64,000 nucleotides of DNA from assembly GCF_947489255.1 (NCBI RefSeq), contig NZ_CANLCY010000005.1:1-64000 (forward strand), written 5' to 3'. The notes below the pieces were generated by a model. It saw only the letters and a list, made by a program, of their open reading frames with translations. It made no database searches and was not told the origin of the DNA. The first letter of the stretch is position 1; each line of letters starts with the position of its first letter. A program made the position numbers and the translations under genes. This DNA comes from an uncultured Microbacterium sp. (GTDB taxonomy: Bacteria > Actinomycetota > Actinomycetes > Actinomycetales > Microbacteriaceae). Below, piece by piece: positions 1 to 7,859 of this stretch.

Positions 1-291
1 GTTGAGTTCTCAAGGAACGGACGCACCCACAGAAACAGTCATCTCGACCTACCCGTGAGGCAGTTCACTACCTTCACGCCTTCCGGACACGACGAAACAG
101 CTTCGAGAAGCTGGTTTCAGGATGTGTGCCGAACGGCAGAACCCCAACTGTAGACCAGAGAGTCGAAACTCTCAAGACCAGGTGTTGGGGGTGGTTCGCT
201 GCATGAGGGGCTGCGGGGCCTTTCGGCCGCTCCGCTCTCCCCTGTGGGGCGAACAAGTAATAAGTTACGCCCGAACCGCACCCCCGTCGAA
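1..291 (-). promoter_or_regulatory. Putative rRNA operon leader and promoter
   Basis: Read on the minus strand, the stretch ends at base 1 with CCTTGAGAACTCAAC, which resembles the conserved leader sequence just upstream of 16S rRNA in Actinobacteria. The rRNA genes would then lie outside the window to the left. Two small hairpins occur: a GAGAGT/ACTCTC stem near 159-174 and a CAGCTTC/GAAGCTG stem near 100-115. A weak promoter fits on the minus strand, with TTCGAC (286-291), an 18-bp spacer and TAACTT (262-267). No credible protein gene lies between 1 and 356. The rRNA link is inferred from this motif alone. Confidence 0.42.
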
Positions 292-356
292 TCGAGGCGA
301 CAGCCCGGGCGTGTCGCGTGTGGGGCGCAGTCGGCGCGGACGTGTTCCGGTCGCGG

Positions 357-1700
357 TCAGACGAAGCGTGCGGGGCTCCCCCAGCCTCCGACCCAGGCCT
401 CCACGTGCGGCTGCTGCCGGAGGATGTGCACGCCGGCCACGGAAACGGTTCGTCGGGCGAGTCCGAGGTCGTTCCCCCATCGTGCGGAGCGTCGATGCGC
501 GCGTCTGCTGTGCGCTCGTCCCACGGTCACGCCCTCCGTCGTCGTCAGCACAACGGAGCCCACCTCGCTTCCACTCAGCACCGCCAACGCCGTGTCGAGA
601 TCCGCCCGGTCCACGACGACGAGCGGGACATCGAGCTCCAGAGTGACGCGCGCGTCGAGCGGGGTCCGATCCTCCCGGACGCGCGGGTCGTGCGCGAGCG
701 CGCTGCCGGCCGGGATGGCATCCATCGTCACCGTCGCCCGCGGGAAGGCCGCGAGGAGTGAGTCGACGCAGACGAAAGCGGCCGGCGCGGTCAGGTCGCC
801 CGGAACGCGCACCTCGAGGTCGGGCGTGCGCGGGAGCAGGCCGCGGCCGGCGGATCCCTCGACGGGAATCAGGTGCGCGAGCTGGAGGCTCTGGCGATTG
901 CCCTCCGCCGCACGATCGCGGTCGTCGCGCCCGGCCCAGTCGGGTCCGTCGTGCCAGGCGACGGCATCCGGGACGTGGGCGAACACCGCGCCGGCCTGCC
1001 AGGCGCGGTGCGCCCATTCCCAGTCCTCTCCCCCGTAAGCGGAGAACGCCTCGTCGAAGCCGCCGACCTCGTCGAAGAACGCGCGGGAGCAGGCGAGGAC
1101 CGCGCTGATGACGTAGCGGTAGGAACGGTCGTCGGCGCGGAGGAGGTCGCCGCTGTCGGCGTAGGCCTCTCGCAACCAGGCGGGCTCGGTCACCTCCACC
1201 GTCGGTGCCGCCTCGGCGATCGGCGCATCGACCGGCACGTCGGCGAGATGGGCGTGGCGGCGGCGTCCGACCGTGACCGCCTCGGGCAGCAGTGCCGGCA
1301 GACGGGTGAGCGTGCGCACGTACTCGGGCTCAGGCGTCGTGTCGGCGTCGAGGAAGCAGAGCACGTCGCCGGTGGCGACCGACGCCCCCAGGTTGCGCGC
1401 CGCCGCCGCGCGGAAGCCGCGGTCGTCCTGACGGACGAGACGGACGCCGTCGGGAACCACGGGCGGCTCGGGAGAACCGTCGTCGGCGACGACGATCTCG
1501 AGACGGTCCGCCGGGTGGTCCTGACGCGCGAGGGCGGCGAGCGTACGCGCCAGCTCCCGGGGCTGCGCATAGTGAGTGACGATCACGGTGACCCGCGGCG
1601 GCTCCGGCTCGCGGTGCGACACCAGGTCCCACCGGTTCCCCGGCACCCAGGGCATCCGGTCGTTCCAGTCCTCCGAGATCTCCGGGATGTCGGCGGTCAT
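357..1700 (-). CDS. Family 2 glycosyltransferase
   Basis: This 447-residue protein probably transfers a sugar from a nucleotide-sugar donor during synthesis of a surface glycan, at the cytoplasmic face. The GT-A fold is clear: VTVIVTHY at about 37-44, VVADDGS at about 70-76, the metal-binding DAD at 118-120 and a GGEDWEW acceptor-side motif at about 223-229. Beyond about residue 290 lies a C-terminal region of some 150 residues that I cannot assign. ATG at 1700 was chosen because it overlaps the upstream stop as ATGA; longer readings run into that gene. It is last in a three-gene minus-strand set. The sugar specificity is unknown. Confidence 0.85.
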   Translation of the reverse strand: MTADIPEISEDWNDRMPWVPGNRWDLVSHREPEPPRVTVIVTHYAQPRELARTLAALARQDHPADRLEIVVADDGSPEPPVVPDGVRLVRQDDRGFRAAAARNLGASVATGDVLCFLDADTTPEPEYVRTLTRLPALLPEAVTVGRRRHAHLADVPVDAPIAEAAPTVEVTEPAWLREAYADSGDLLRADDRSYRYVISAVLACSRAFFDEVGGFDEAFSAYGGEDWEWAHRAWQAGAVFAHVPDAVAWHDGPDWAGRDDRDRAAEGNRQSLQLAHLIPVEGSAGRGLLPRTPDLEVRVPGDLTAPAAFVCVDSLLAAFPRATVTMDAIPAGSALAHDPRVREDRTPLDARVTLELDVPLVVVDRADLDTALAVLSGSEVGSVVLTTTEGVTVGRAHSRRAHRRSARWGNDLGLARRTVSVAGVHILRQQPHVEAWVGGWGSPARFV

Positions 1701-2689
1701 GACGCGCGCCCTCCCCACCACCGCAGGTAGGCACGTGCGGCGTCGGCGCGGCCGAACGGCAAGGGGGCGACACCGTGCCACGTCGACGACGCGTCAGCGC
1801 GGGCGTGCGCGATGGCCCCGGCGAGCGCCTCGGGCTCGACGACGGTGAGGGTGCCGGGGCGCAGGCTCGCCATCTCGTCGACGTAACGGTTGCGCACGGC
1901 CACCGGGCGGCGGCCCCATCCGATCCACGAGGTCAGCGAGCCCGACGCCGACACATGGCGGTGCGCGATCACGGGCACCGCGACGCGAGACACGCGCGCG
2001 GCCATGTCGGCGTCGTCGAGCCAGCCGGTGACCTCGACGGCGACTCCGGCGGCATCCGCTCGGCGGACGAAGGACTCGAGGTCGGCGGCGTGGCCCTCCG
2101 AGGCGCGGCCGAGCACCGCGAGTCGCGGAATCCCCGCGGCGACCGCGGCGGCGAGCGCTTCGTCGTGCCCTTTGCCGGGGTAGAAGTAGCCGAGCACGCC
2201 GACGGCGCCATCGGAGGAGGCGGAAACGGGGGCGGGCTCCTCGTCGACCGGGAGCGGCACGACGGCGACGGCCCCATCCCAGACGTCTTCCTCGCGGAGC
2301 AGCTCGCGTTCGTGCGCGCTGTTGACCGCGACAGCGCGTGCCGCCTCGGTGACCGCGCGGTAGAAGGCACGACGACGCGGGCGGTTGCGTTCGCCGTCGG
2401 ACGCCTGGGGCACGTCGTGCAGCGTGACGGTGAGCGGATGCCGGGCGCCCAGGGCCACGATGGTGCGCGTCGCCTCCTCGGGAGAGGCGCCCCACAGGCG
2501 GTCGGTCACGTGGGCGTGCACCGGTGTTCCCGCGGCCAGCGCGGCGAGTGCGTCGGGGGTGACGATGCGGGTCCCGGGGCGCAGGCGGACCACCTCGGCG
2601 GCGATGTCGCGGGCGTACACCGCGACCCCGTGCGGGCCGGGGTAGACGAGGAGCACCGGGGATGCGGCATCCGCGTTCGGGAGACTCAT
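1697..2689 (-). CDS. Putative GT-B fold glycosyltransferase
   Basis: This 330-residue protein opens with a beta-strand and glycine turn (VLLVYPGPHGVAVYA), as seen at the N-terminus of GT4-like glycosyltransferases. A later GVLGYFYPGKGHDEALAA segment resembles the start of the donor-binding domain, and PVIAHRHVSASGSLTSW lies where the donor-domain loop is expected. The usual E-x7-E signature is not obvious, so family placement is tentative. It overlaps its neighbours by ATGA on both sides (start at 2689, stop at 1697), which indicates one translationally coupled operon. A role in surface polysaccharide synthesis follows from context. Confidence 0.7.
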   Translation of the reverse strand: MSLPNADAASPVLLVYPGPHGVAVYARDIAAEVVRLRPGTRIVTPDALAALAAGTPVHAHVTDRLWGASPEEATRTIVALGARHPLTVTLHDVPQASDGERNRPRRRAFYRAVTEAARAVAVNSAHERELLREEDVWDGAVAVVPLPVDEEPAPVSASSDGAVGVLGYFYPGKGHDEALAAAVAAGIPRLAVLGRASEGHAADLESFVRRADAAGVAVEVTGWLDDADMAARVSRVAVPVIAHRHVSASGSLTSWIGWGRRPVAVRNRYVDEMASLRPGTLTVVEPEALAGAIAHARADASSTWHGVAPLPFGRADAARAYLRWWGGRAS

Positions 2690-3678
2690 GCGGCGGCCGC
2701 CCAGGTGGCGAGCAGCGGCGCCATGCGGTCGACGACCGCGGCCAGGAGCGCGGGACGCTCGCGGTAATAGGCGAGGTGGGCTTCGCGCACGGTCTCGGCC
2801 GGGAGGATCTCTCCGGCGACGATCCAGTCGGGGCGGGGCGCGGCATCCAGGTTCCAGGCATCGACCACCCACTCCTCGAGCGGCGCCCGCACCGACGCGA
2901 GGATCGGACGCCCCGGATCGACGGCACCGCCCGGCGCGCCGAGGGCGGCGACGATCCGCTCGCCGAGCGGAAGGAACAGCGCGTTGCCGGGGTGGTTGAC
3001 CGTGCGGGCAAGGTCTTCCACGACGGCATCGAACAGATCGGATGCCGTGACGTCGAGCCCGCGCGCCTCACGGCGTCGCAGTTCGGCGCGCGAGCCGTCC
3101 GCGATCTCGTGCACCGCGGCCGGACCGAGGGCGGCGGGGACGTCGAGGCGCGCCGCCTCGGCGACCGTCCGGACGTCGTGGTACGCCACCAGCGGCGGAT
3201 CCTCGGGGAATTCGGGCAGGCGCAGCACCGCCTGGAAGGGGTGCAGGCCCGCGAAGCGCACCGCCGGAACCGTGACGACGCGGGCGGACGGCGGCAGCGA
3301 CGCCCGGAGCTGCGCGGTGCCGAGGGGAAGGCCCCGGTAGTCGTCGCGGACCGGCTGGCTGACCAGGAAAGACGCGCCCCGCAGCAGCTCGTGCACCCTC
3401 ACGGCGTCGGCGGCCGACAGCTCGTGCACCGCCGGCATCCGCACCGCAGGGAGGACGTCGGAGGAGACGACCAGGCGAAGCGACTCGGCCTGGCAGTTGC
3501 CGACGATCAGGCCGTAACCGGCGGGCAGCGGAGCGTCTCCGTAGAAGGCGGCGTAGTGGGCGCGGCGCGCTATCACCGCTTCGCCGTGGTCCGCAAGGCT
3601 CTGCACCCGCGTCGTCTCGCCGCCCATGATGTGAACGTATCCGTCGGTGTCATCGTCGTCCCAACCGCCCCGTTGCAT
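2686..3678 (-). CDS. WcbI-like polysaccharide biosynthesis acetyltransferase
   Basis: The motif GNCQAES at about 60-66 followed by LRLVVSS is typical of WcbI-family proteins, which bind coenzyme A and are linked to capsule synthesis in Burkholderia. By analogy it may acetylate a sugar or act on an acyl-CoA during glycan assembly. With ATG at 3678 it has 330 residues. A GTG at 3705 would add nine residues but overlaps the divergent gene. Neither start has a clear Shine-Dalgarno sequence. It is the first gene of the leftward arm and overlaps the next gene by ATGA. The family call is fairly firm; the reaction is inferred. Confidence 0.72.
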   Translation of the reverse strand: MQRGGWDDDDTDGYVHIMGGETTRVQSLADHGEAVIARRAHYAAFYGDAPLPAGYGLIVGNCQAESLRLVVSSDVLPAVRMPAVHELSAADAVRVHELLRGASFLVSQPVRDDYRGLPLGTAQLRASLPPSARVVTVPAVRFAGLHPFQAVLRLPEFPEDPPLVAYHDVRTVAEAARLDVPAALGPAAVHEIADGSRAELRRREARGLDVTASDLFDAVVEDLARTVNHPGNALFLPLGERIVAALGAPGGAVDPGRPILASVRAPLEEWVVDAWNLDAAPRPDWIVAGEILPAETVREAHLAYYRERPALLAAVVDRMAPLLATWAAAA

Positions 3679-3694
3679 TGCGATGTGCCTGGCG

Positions 3695-4834
3695 ATGCGG
3701 TACACGCACCGTCACGCACGCCTGCACGAGGAGGAAGAGAAGATCGTCGCCAGCACCGTCCCCCCGGTTAGAGTCGCCGCCGTCCCCTCGGGACATCCGT
3801 ACGTCACCGCCGTCGCGGATCCCACGCACGTCACCCTGCTCGCCGATCCGCCTCCGCCGGGAGCCCCCGCCGGTCGCTGGTGGCCGCCGCAGATCCTCCT
3901 TCCGGAGTGGCTGCGTGACAACGCCGCGGATTTCGACCTGGTCCACGTGCATTTCGGCATCGAGTCGTATACGCCGGAGGAGCTCTCCGAGACCGTCGCC
4001 GCGCTGCGCGCGCTGAACCGCCCCCTCGTCTACACGGTGCACGACCTCGAGAACCCGCAGCTGCTGTCGCAGGAGGCGCACCGCGCGTCGCTCGCGGTTC
4101 TGGCCGAAGCGGCCGACGAACTCATCACCCTCACCGGCACGGCCGCCGACGAGGTCTTCGCGTTCGCCCGGCGGCATCCCACCGTGATCGCCCACCCGAC
4201 GCTGCTCGGCGATGCGGAGCGCCCATCCGGGGTGGCCCACGATGCGACCCGCATCGGCGTGCACCTGCGCGATCTGCGCCCCAACATCGACGGGGTGGGC
4301 ACGACGGCGACGCTCGTTCGCGCCGTGGCCGATCTGCGGGCCCAGGGGGCGCGTGTCGAGGCCGTGGTGCGGATGAACGAGAACGTCCGGGATGCCGAGG
4401 CTGCGGCATCCATCGATTTGCTCGCCCGCGACGCCGAGGGCGTCACCGTCGAGCGCGGGGAGCGCCTCGACGACGACGCCCTGGCCCGTTGGCTCGCCGA
4501 CCTCGACGCGTGCCTGCTGCCCTACCGGCACGGCACCCAGTCGGGATGGGCGGAGCTCTGCTACGACCTCGCCGTACCGGTGATCGGCACGCGCGTGGGG
4601 CACATCGCCGCCCAGCACCCGGGCGACTTCCACAGCTTCGACGTCGGCGAACCCGTGTCGCTCGCCCGGGCGATCGTGGATGCCACGGACGCGGCGTGGT
4701 CGACCCCCGGATCGCCACGGCGGACGGCTGAAGTCGAACGCCGCCTCTCCGACCGCCTCGCCGAACGGGATGCCGTGCGCGCCGCGCATCTCGCGCTCTA
4801 CCGACGCGCGACGGCGACGGAGGAGGCGGCGTGA
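3695..4834 (+). CDS. GT-B fold glycosyltransferase
   Basis: A cytoplasmic glycosyltransferase of about 379 residues and the first gene of the rightward glycan arm. The N-terminal acceptor domain contains DLVHVHFGIESYTPEEL and YTVHDLENP. The C-terminal half contains RIGVHLRDLRPNID and the donor-side loop LLPYRHGTQSGWAELCYDL. The start is uncertain. The in-frame ATG at 3695 has no good ribosome site, while a strong GAGGAGG at 3727-3733 lies 8 bases before an ATC codon at 3742 with no ATG, GTG or TTG nearby. The true N-terminus may therefore be about 16 residues shorter. The stop overlaps the next gene's start. Confidence 0.75.
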   Translation: MRYTHRHARLHEEEEKIVASTVPPVRVAAVPSGHPYVTAVADPTHVTLLADPPPPGAPAGRWWPPQILLPEWLRDNAADFDLVHVHFGIESYTPEELSETVAALRALNRPLVYTVHDLENPQLLSQEAHRASLAVLAEAADELITLTGTAADEVFAFARRHPTVIAHPTLLGDAERPSGVAHDATRIGVHLRDLRPNIDGVGTTATLVRAVADLRAQGARVEAVVRMNENVRDAEAAASIDLLARDAEGVTVERGERLDDDALARWLADLDACLLPYRHGTQSGWAELCYDLAVPVIGTRVGHIAAQHPGDFHSFDVGEPVSLARAIVDATDAAWSTPGSPRRTAEVERRLSDRLAERDAVRAAHLALYRRATATEEAA

Positions 4835-5967
4835 TGCGGACCGGGACGACCCTGCGGGTGCTGGTGGTGGCCCCCTCGCGCTACGCCCTGCGCCAGCCGC
4901 ACGCCGGCGGCCTGGAGGCCTGCGTCTGGGATCGCGTGCGGTGGCTGCGGGAACGTGGTCACGAGGTGACGCTGTGCGCCGCGGACGGTTCGGACTTCCT
5001 CGGCGACGTGCCCGAGTTCCGGCTGCCGACCCCGGAGTGGACGCGCCCCGAGGAGTCGTCCGACACCGAGTACCCCGCGGGGTACGCCGCTGCGGTCGAC
5101 GCCGCGTACGACGCGGCCCTCGAGCGCTTGATCGCGGACCGCCACCTGTACGACGTGGTCGACAACCACAGCCTGCATCCGGCGCCCATCCGGTGGAGCC
5201 GGGAGGCCGGCATCCCGGTCGTGACGACGCTGCACACCCCTCCCCTGGAGCCGATGCTCGAGGCGGCCGCGGACGTGCGCGACAGCCCGCACCGCTTCGT
5301 CGCGGTGAGTCAGGCCACGGCGCGCGCGTGGTCGATCGAGGGTGTGGACGCGTTCGTCTTCCCCAACGGCATCGACACCGACCAGTGGACGCGCGGGTCG
5401 GGCGGCACGTCGTGGGTGTGGTCGGGGCGCGTCGTGCCCGAGAAGGCCCCGCATCTCGCGATCGAAGCGGCGCGCGAGGCGGGGGCGCACATCGTGCTGG
5501 CCGGCCGGATCGGCGACGTGGACTACTTCGAGCAGGAGATCGTGCCGCGCCTCGGCGTCCACGCCCGCTACGTCGGCCCGCTGCGCCAGCCCGATCTGTG
5601 CCGGCTCGTGGGGTCGTCGGCCGTCGCGCTGGTGACGCCGATGTGGGAGGAGCCGTTCGGGCTCGTCATCGCCGAGGCGCTGGCCACGGGCACTCCCGTC
5701 GCCGCGTTCGACATCGGCGGTGTCTCGGAGGTGCTCAACGGGATGCCGGGATCGGCGACCGTCGTACCGGGCGATATCGTCGCCCTCGCGAAAGCCGCCG
5801 CGGAGCTGGCCGCGCACGGAGCGCGCGAGCCGCTGACCCGTGTCTGGACCCGCCGCGCGGCCGTGCGGCAGCACTCGCTGGCCCAGCGCTACCGCGAGGT
5901 GGAGCGCGTCCTCGCCCACACCGCCCAACCGGTCTCGGTGCGGCGCGCACCGGCGGTGGCGTGGTGA
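4834..5967 (+). CDS. Family 4 glycosyltransferase
   Basis: A retaining GT-B glycosyltransferase of 377 residues, probably adding a sugar to a surface-glycan precursor. The N-terminal GGLEACVWD loop (about 25-33) and TLHTPP (about 132-137) form the acceptor side. SGRVVPEKAPHLAIEAA (about 197-213) opens the donor domain, and WEEPFGLVIAEALATGTPV (about 271-289) holds the E-x7-E donor-binding motif. ATG at 4834 lies 7 bases after AGGAGG; a GTG at 4831 is an alternative. Start and stop overlap the neighbouring genes, so the arm 3695-7786 is one operon. The sugar donor is unknown. Confidence 0.88.
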   Translation: MRTGTTLRVLVVAPSRYALRQPHAGGLEACVWDRVRWLRERGHEVTLCAADGSDFLGDVPEFRLPTPEWTRPEESSDTEYPAGYAAAVDAAYDAALERLIADRHLYDVVDNHSLHPAPIRWSREAGIPVVTTLHTPPLEPMLEAAADVRDSPHRFVAVSQATARAWSIEGVDAFVFPNGIDTDQWTRGSGGTSWVWSGRVVPEKAPHLAIEAAREAGAHIVLAGRIGDVDYFEQEIVPRLGVHARYVGPLRQPDLCRLVGSSAVALVTPMWEEPFGLVIAEALATGTPVAAFDIGGVSEVLNGMPGSATVVPGDIVALAKAAAELAAHGAREPLTRVWTRRAAVRQHSLAQRYREVERVLAHTAQPVSVRRAPAVAW

Positions 5968-6968
5968 TCGGCTGGTACGTCCACCACCACGGCTACGGCC
6001 ACGTCGCTCGCTTCCTGGCGGTGCAGCCTCACGTGCGAGTGCCCGTCGTGGCGTTCTCGTCGATGCCGCGCCCCTCGACGCTGCCCGCCGCGGTGGAGTG
6101 GATCGAGCTGCCTCCGGACGCGGATGAGTTCGAGAGCGCCGACGGCTCCCGGCGCGACCCGCGCGACGCCGACCCGACCGTGCGCGGTCACCTGCACTGG
6201 GCTCCGCACGGACACCCCGGTCACCGGTCCCGACTGGCGGCGATCGCCACGGCATCCGTCGACCGGAACCTCGATGCCTTCGTCGTCGACGTGAGTGCCG
6301 AGGTGGTCGCGTTCGCGCGCCTGCTGGGGCTGCGCACCATCGCGGTGACCCAACCCGGCGCGCGCACCGATGCCCCGCACGCTCTCGCCTACGGGCTCGC
6401 CGACCGCATCGTCGCGCCCTGGGCGCACGGGGCCGTGCCCACCGCGGGTCTGACGGCGCACGCCGACCGGGTGGTGTGGACGGGCGGCATCTCGCGCTAC
6501 GACGGACGCGCCACGGACGGCCCGCGCGACGAGAGGTCTGTGCTCGTGCTCGGTCGCGTGCTCGATGACGCGGTGCGGGAGGAGGCGGCCGCACGCCTGC
6601 GCGAGCGCGGGTGGGACGTCACGGCCATCGGTCACGACGCCGCCTCGCGCGTGGACGACCCGTGGCCGCTGCTCTCGCGCAGCACGGTGGTGGTCAGCGC
6701 CGCCGGACAGAACAGCGTCGCCGACCTCGCGAGCGCCCAGGCGCGCGCGGTGGTCGTCGCGCAGGAGCGCCCGTTCGACGAGCAGGCCCACACCGCCGAC
6801 GCCCTCGAGCGCTGGGGCCTGGCCCGGCGGGCCGATACGACGGTTTCGGCCGACGACCTCACGGCCCTCGTCGAAGCCGCCGCCGACGACGAACCGGACT
6901 GGTCGCGCTGGCAGGTGGCCGGAGGCGCCGGGCGCATGGCGGCCGCCGTCGAGGCGGTGCTGTCGTGA
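5964..6968 (+). CDS. MurG-like (family 28 type) glycosyltransferase
   Basis: This 334-residue protein begins MIGWYVHHHGYGHVAR, a glycine-histidine N-terminal loop like that of MurG and diacylglycerol glucosyltransferase relatives. The C-terminal half contains STVVVSAAGQNSVADLAS and VVVAQERPFDEQAHTA, which match the family 28 C-terminal UDP-sugar-binding domain. GTG at 5964 overlaps the upstream stop as GTGA, and a second GTG at 5961 is possible. Its end also overlaps the next gene by GTGA. It probably transfers a sugar to a lipid or glycan acceptor at the membrane. The substrate cannot be read from the sequence. Confidence 0.8.
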   Translation: MIGWYVHHHGYGHVARFLAVQPHVRVPVVAFSSMPRPSTLPAAVEWIELPPDADEFESADGSRRDPRDADPTVRGHLHWAPHGHPGHRSRLAAIATASVDRNLDAFVVDVSAEVVAFARLLGLRTIAVTQPGARTDAPHALAYGLADRIVAPWAHGAVPTAGLTAHADRVVWTGGISRYDGRATDGPRDERSVLVLGRVLDDAVREEAAARLRERGWDVTAIGHDAASRVDDPWPLLSRSTVVVSAAGQNSVADLASAQARAVVVAQERPFDEQAHTADALERWGLARRADTTVSADDLTALVEAAADDEPDWSRWQVAGGAGRMAAAVEAVLS

Positions 6969-7786
6969 AGACCGCGGTGATCACGGTCGCATCGCGGGCG
7001 CGCGCGGAGCACCTCGCGCGCCAGCGTCGCGTGCTCGGCGAGGTCGCATCCGACCTCGTGCGGGTGGAGGCGTGGCTCGACGCGACGCCGCCGGACGGCA
7101 TCCCGGATGCCGGCACCCTCACGTTGCACGTCCCGCCGGGGCCCCACGGCATGCGCGTGGGCGAGGGACGCAATCGGGCCGCCGCCGCGGCCATCGCCGC
7201 CGGCGCGGACCTGCTGGTGTTCCTCGACGTCGACTGCCTTCCGGGGGCCGGGTTGCTGGAGTCCTATCGCGCCGCGGCCCTCGCTCACCCCGCCGCGATC
7301 CTGTGCGGAGCGGTCACGTACCTCTCGAGCGTGCAACGCCCCGAAACGGCGGCGGACCTGCCTTTCCTCGTGCGCCCGCATCGCGCCCGGCCCGCTCTCG
7401 CCCCGGGCGTGACACGGGCGGCCACCAACGCGGAGTACGACCTGTTCTGGTCGCTGTCGTTCGCCGTGACCCCCGCGACGTGGAGCACGCTCGGCGGCTT
7501 CCACGCGGGCTACCAGGGCTACGGCGCGGAGGACACCGATCTCGCGTGGACGGCGCGCGCCGCCGGGGTCGAGATGCGCTGGGTCGGCGGGGCGGATGCC
7601 TTCCATCAGTGGCATCCGGTGTCCTCTCCCCCGTGGCAGCACCTCGACGACATCCTGCGCAACGGCGCCGCCTTCCACGAGCGGTGGGGATCGTGGCCGA
7701 TGGGCGGGTGGCTGGAGGCCTTCGCCGCGGCCGGCGCGATCGAGCAGCGCGACGGCGTGTGGGAACGGGTCGCCACGCCCGCGTGA
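6965..7786 (+). CDS. Family 2 glycosyltransferase with galactosyltransferase-like C-terminus
   Basis: A GT-A glycosyltransferase of 273 residues, last in the rightward glycan operon. The metal-binding DVD lies at 88-90 within LLVFLDVDCLPG. GYGAEDTDLAWTARAAG at about 185-201, followed by H214, matches the C-terminal domain shared with galactosyltransferases (Glyco_transf_7C type). The N-terminus is short but carries the expected TVASRARAEHLARQ strand and helix. GTG at 6965 overlaps the upstream stop. The TGA stop and preceding GCG codon lie inside the left arm of the palindromic element at 7781-7844, so the element has shaped the C-terminus. Confidence 0.87.
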   Translation: MKTAVITVASRARAEHLARQRRVLGEVASDLVRVEAWLDATPPDGIPDAGTLTLHVPPGPHGMRVGEGRNRAAAAAIAAGADLLVFLDVDCLPGAGLLESYRAAALAHPAAILCGAVTYLSSVQRPETAADLPFLVRPHRARPALAPGVTRAATNAEYDLFWSLSFAVTPATWSTLGGFHAGYQGYGAEDTDLAWTARAAGVEMRWVGGADAFHQWHPVSSPPWQHLDDILRNGAAFHERWGSWPMGGWLEAFAAAGAIEQRDGVWERVATPA

Positions 7787-7844
7787 GTCGCCAAGAATCG
7801 TCGCTCCGGGGTGCCCGGAAGCGACGATTCTTGGCGACTCACGC
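7781..7844. repeat. 64-bp perfect palindromic element, likely bidirectional terminator
   Basis: Two perfect 25-base arms (7781-7805 and 7820-7844) flank a 14-base centre. The arm contains GAGTCGCCAAGAATCGTCGC. It lies between convergent genes and provides the stop codon of the gene on the left. Related copies lie at 26232-26295 and about 61174-61238. A hairpin this long would end transcription from both sides, although there is no T-tract. It belongs to a dispersed family in this genome. Confidence 0.85.
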
Positions 7845-7859
7845 GGTGGGGGCGGGGGG

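Noticed and set aside
4680..6968. A 762-codon open frame covering two glycosyltransferase genes
   Set aside because: Only its last 335 codons (from 5964) show recognisable protein sequence; the first part is an Arg- and Gly-rich shadow of the gene in another frame.
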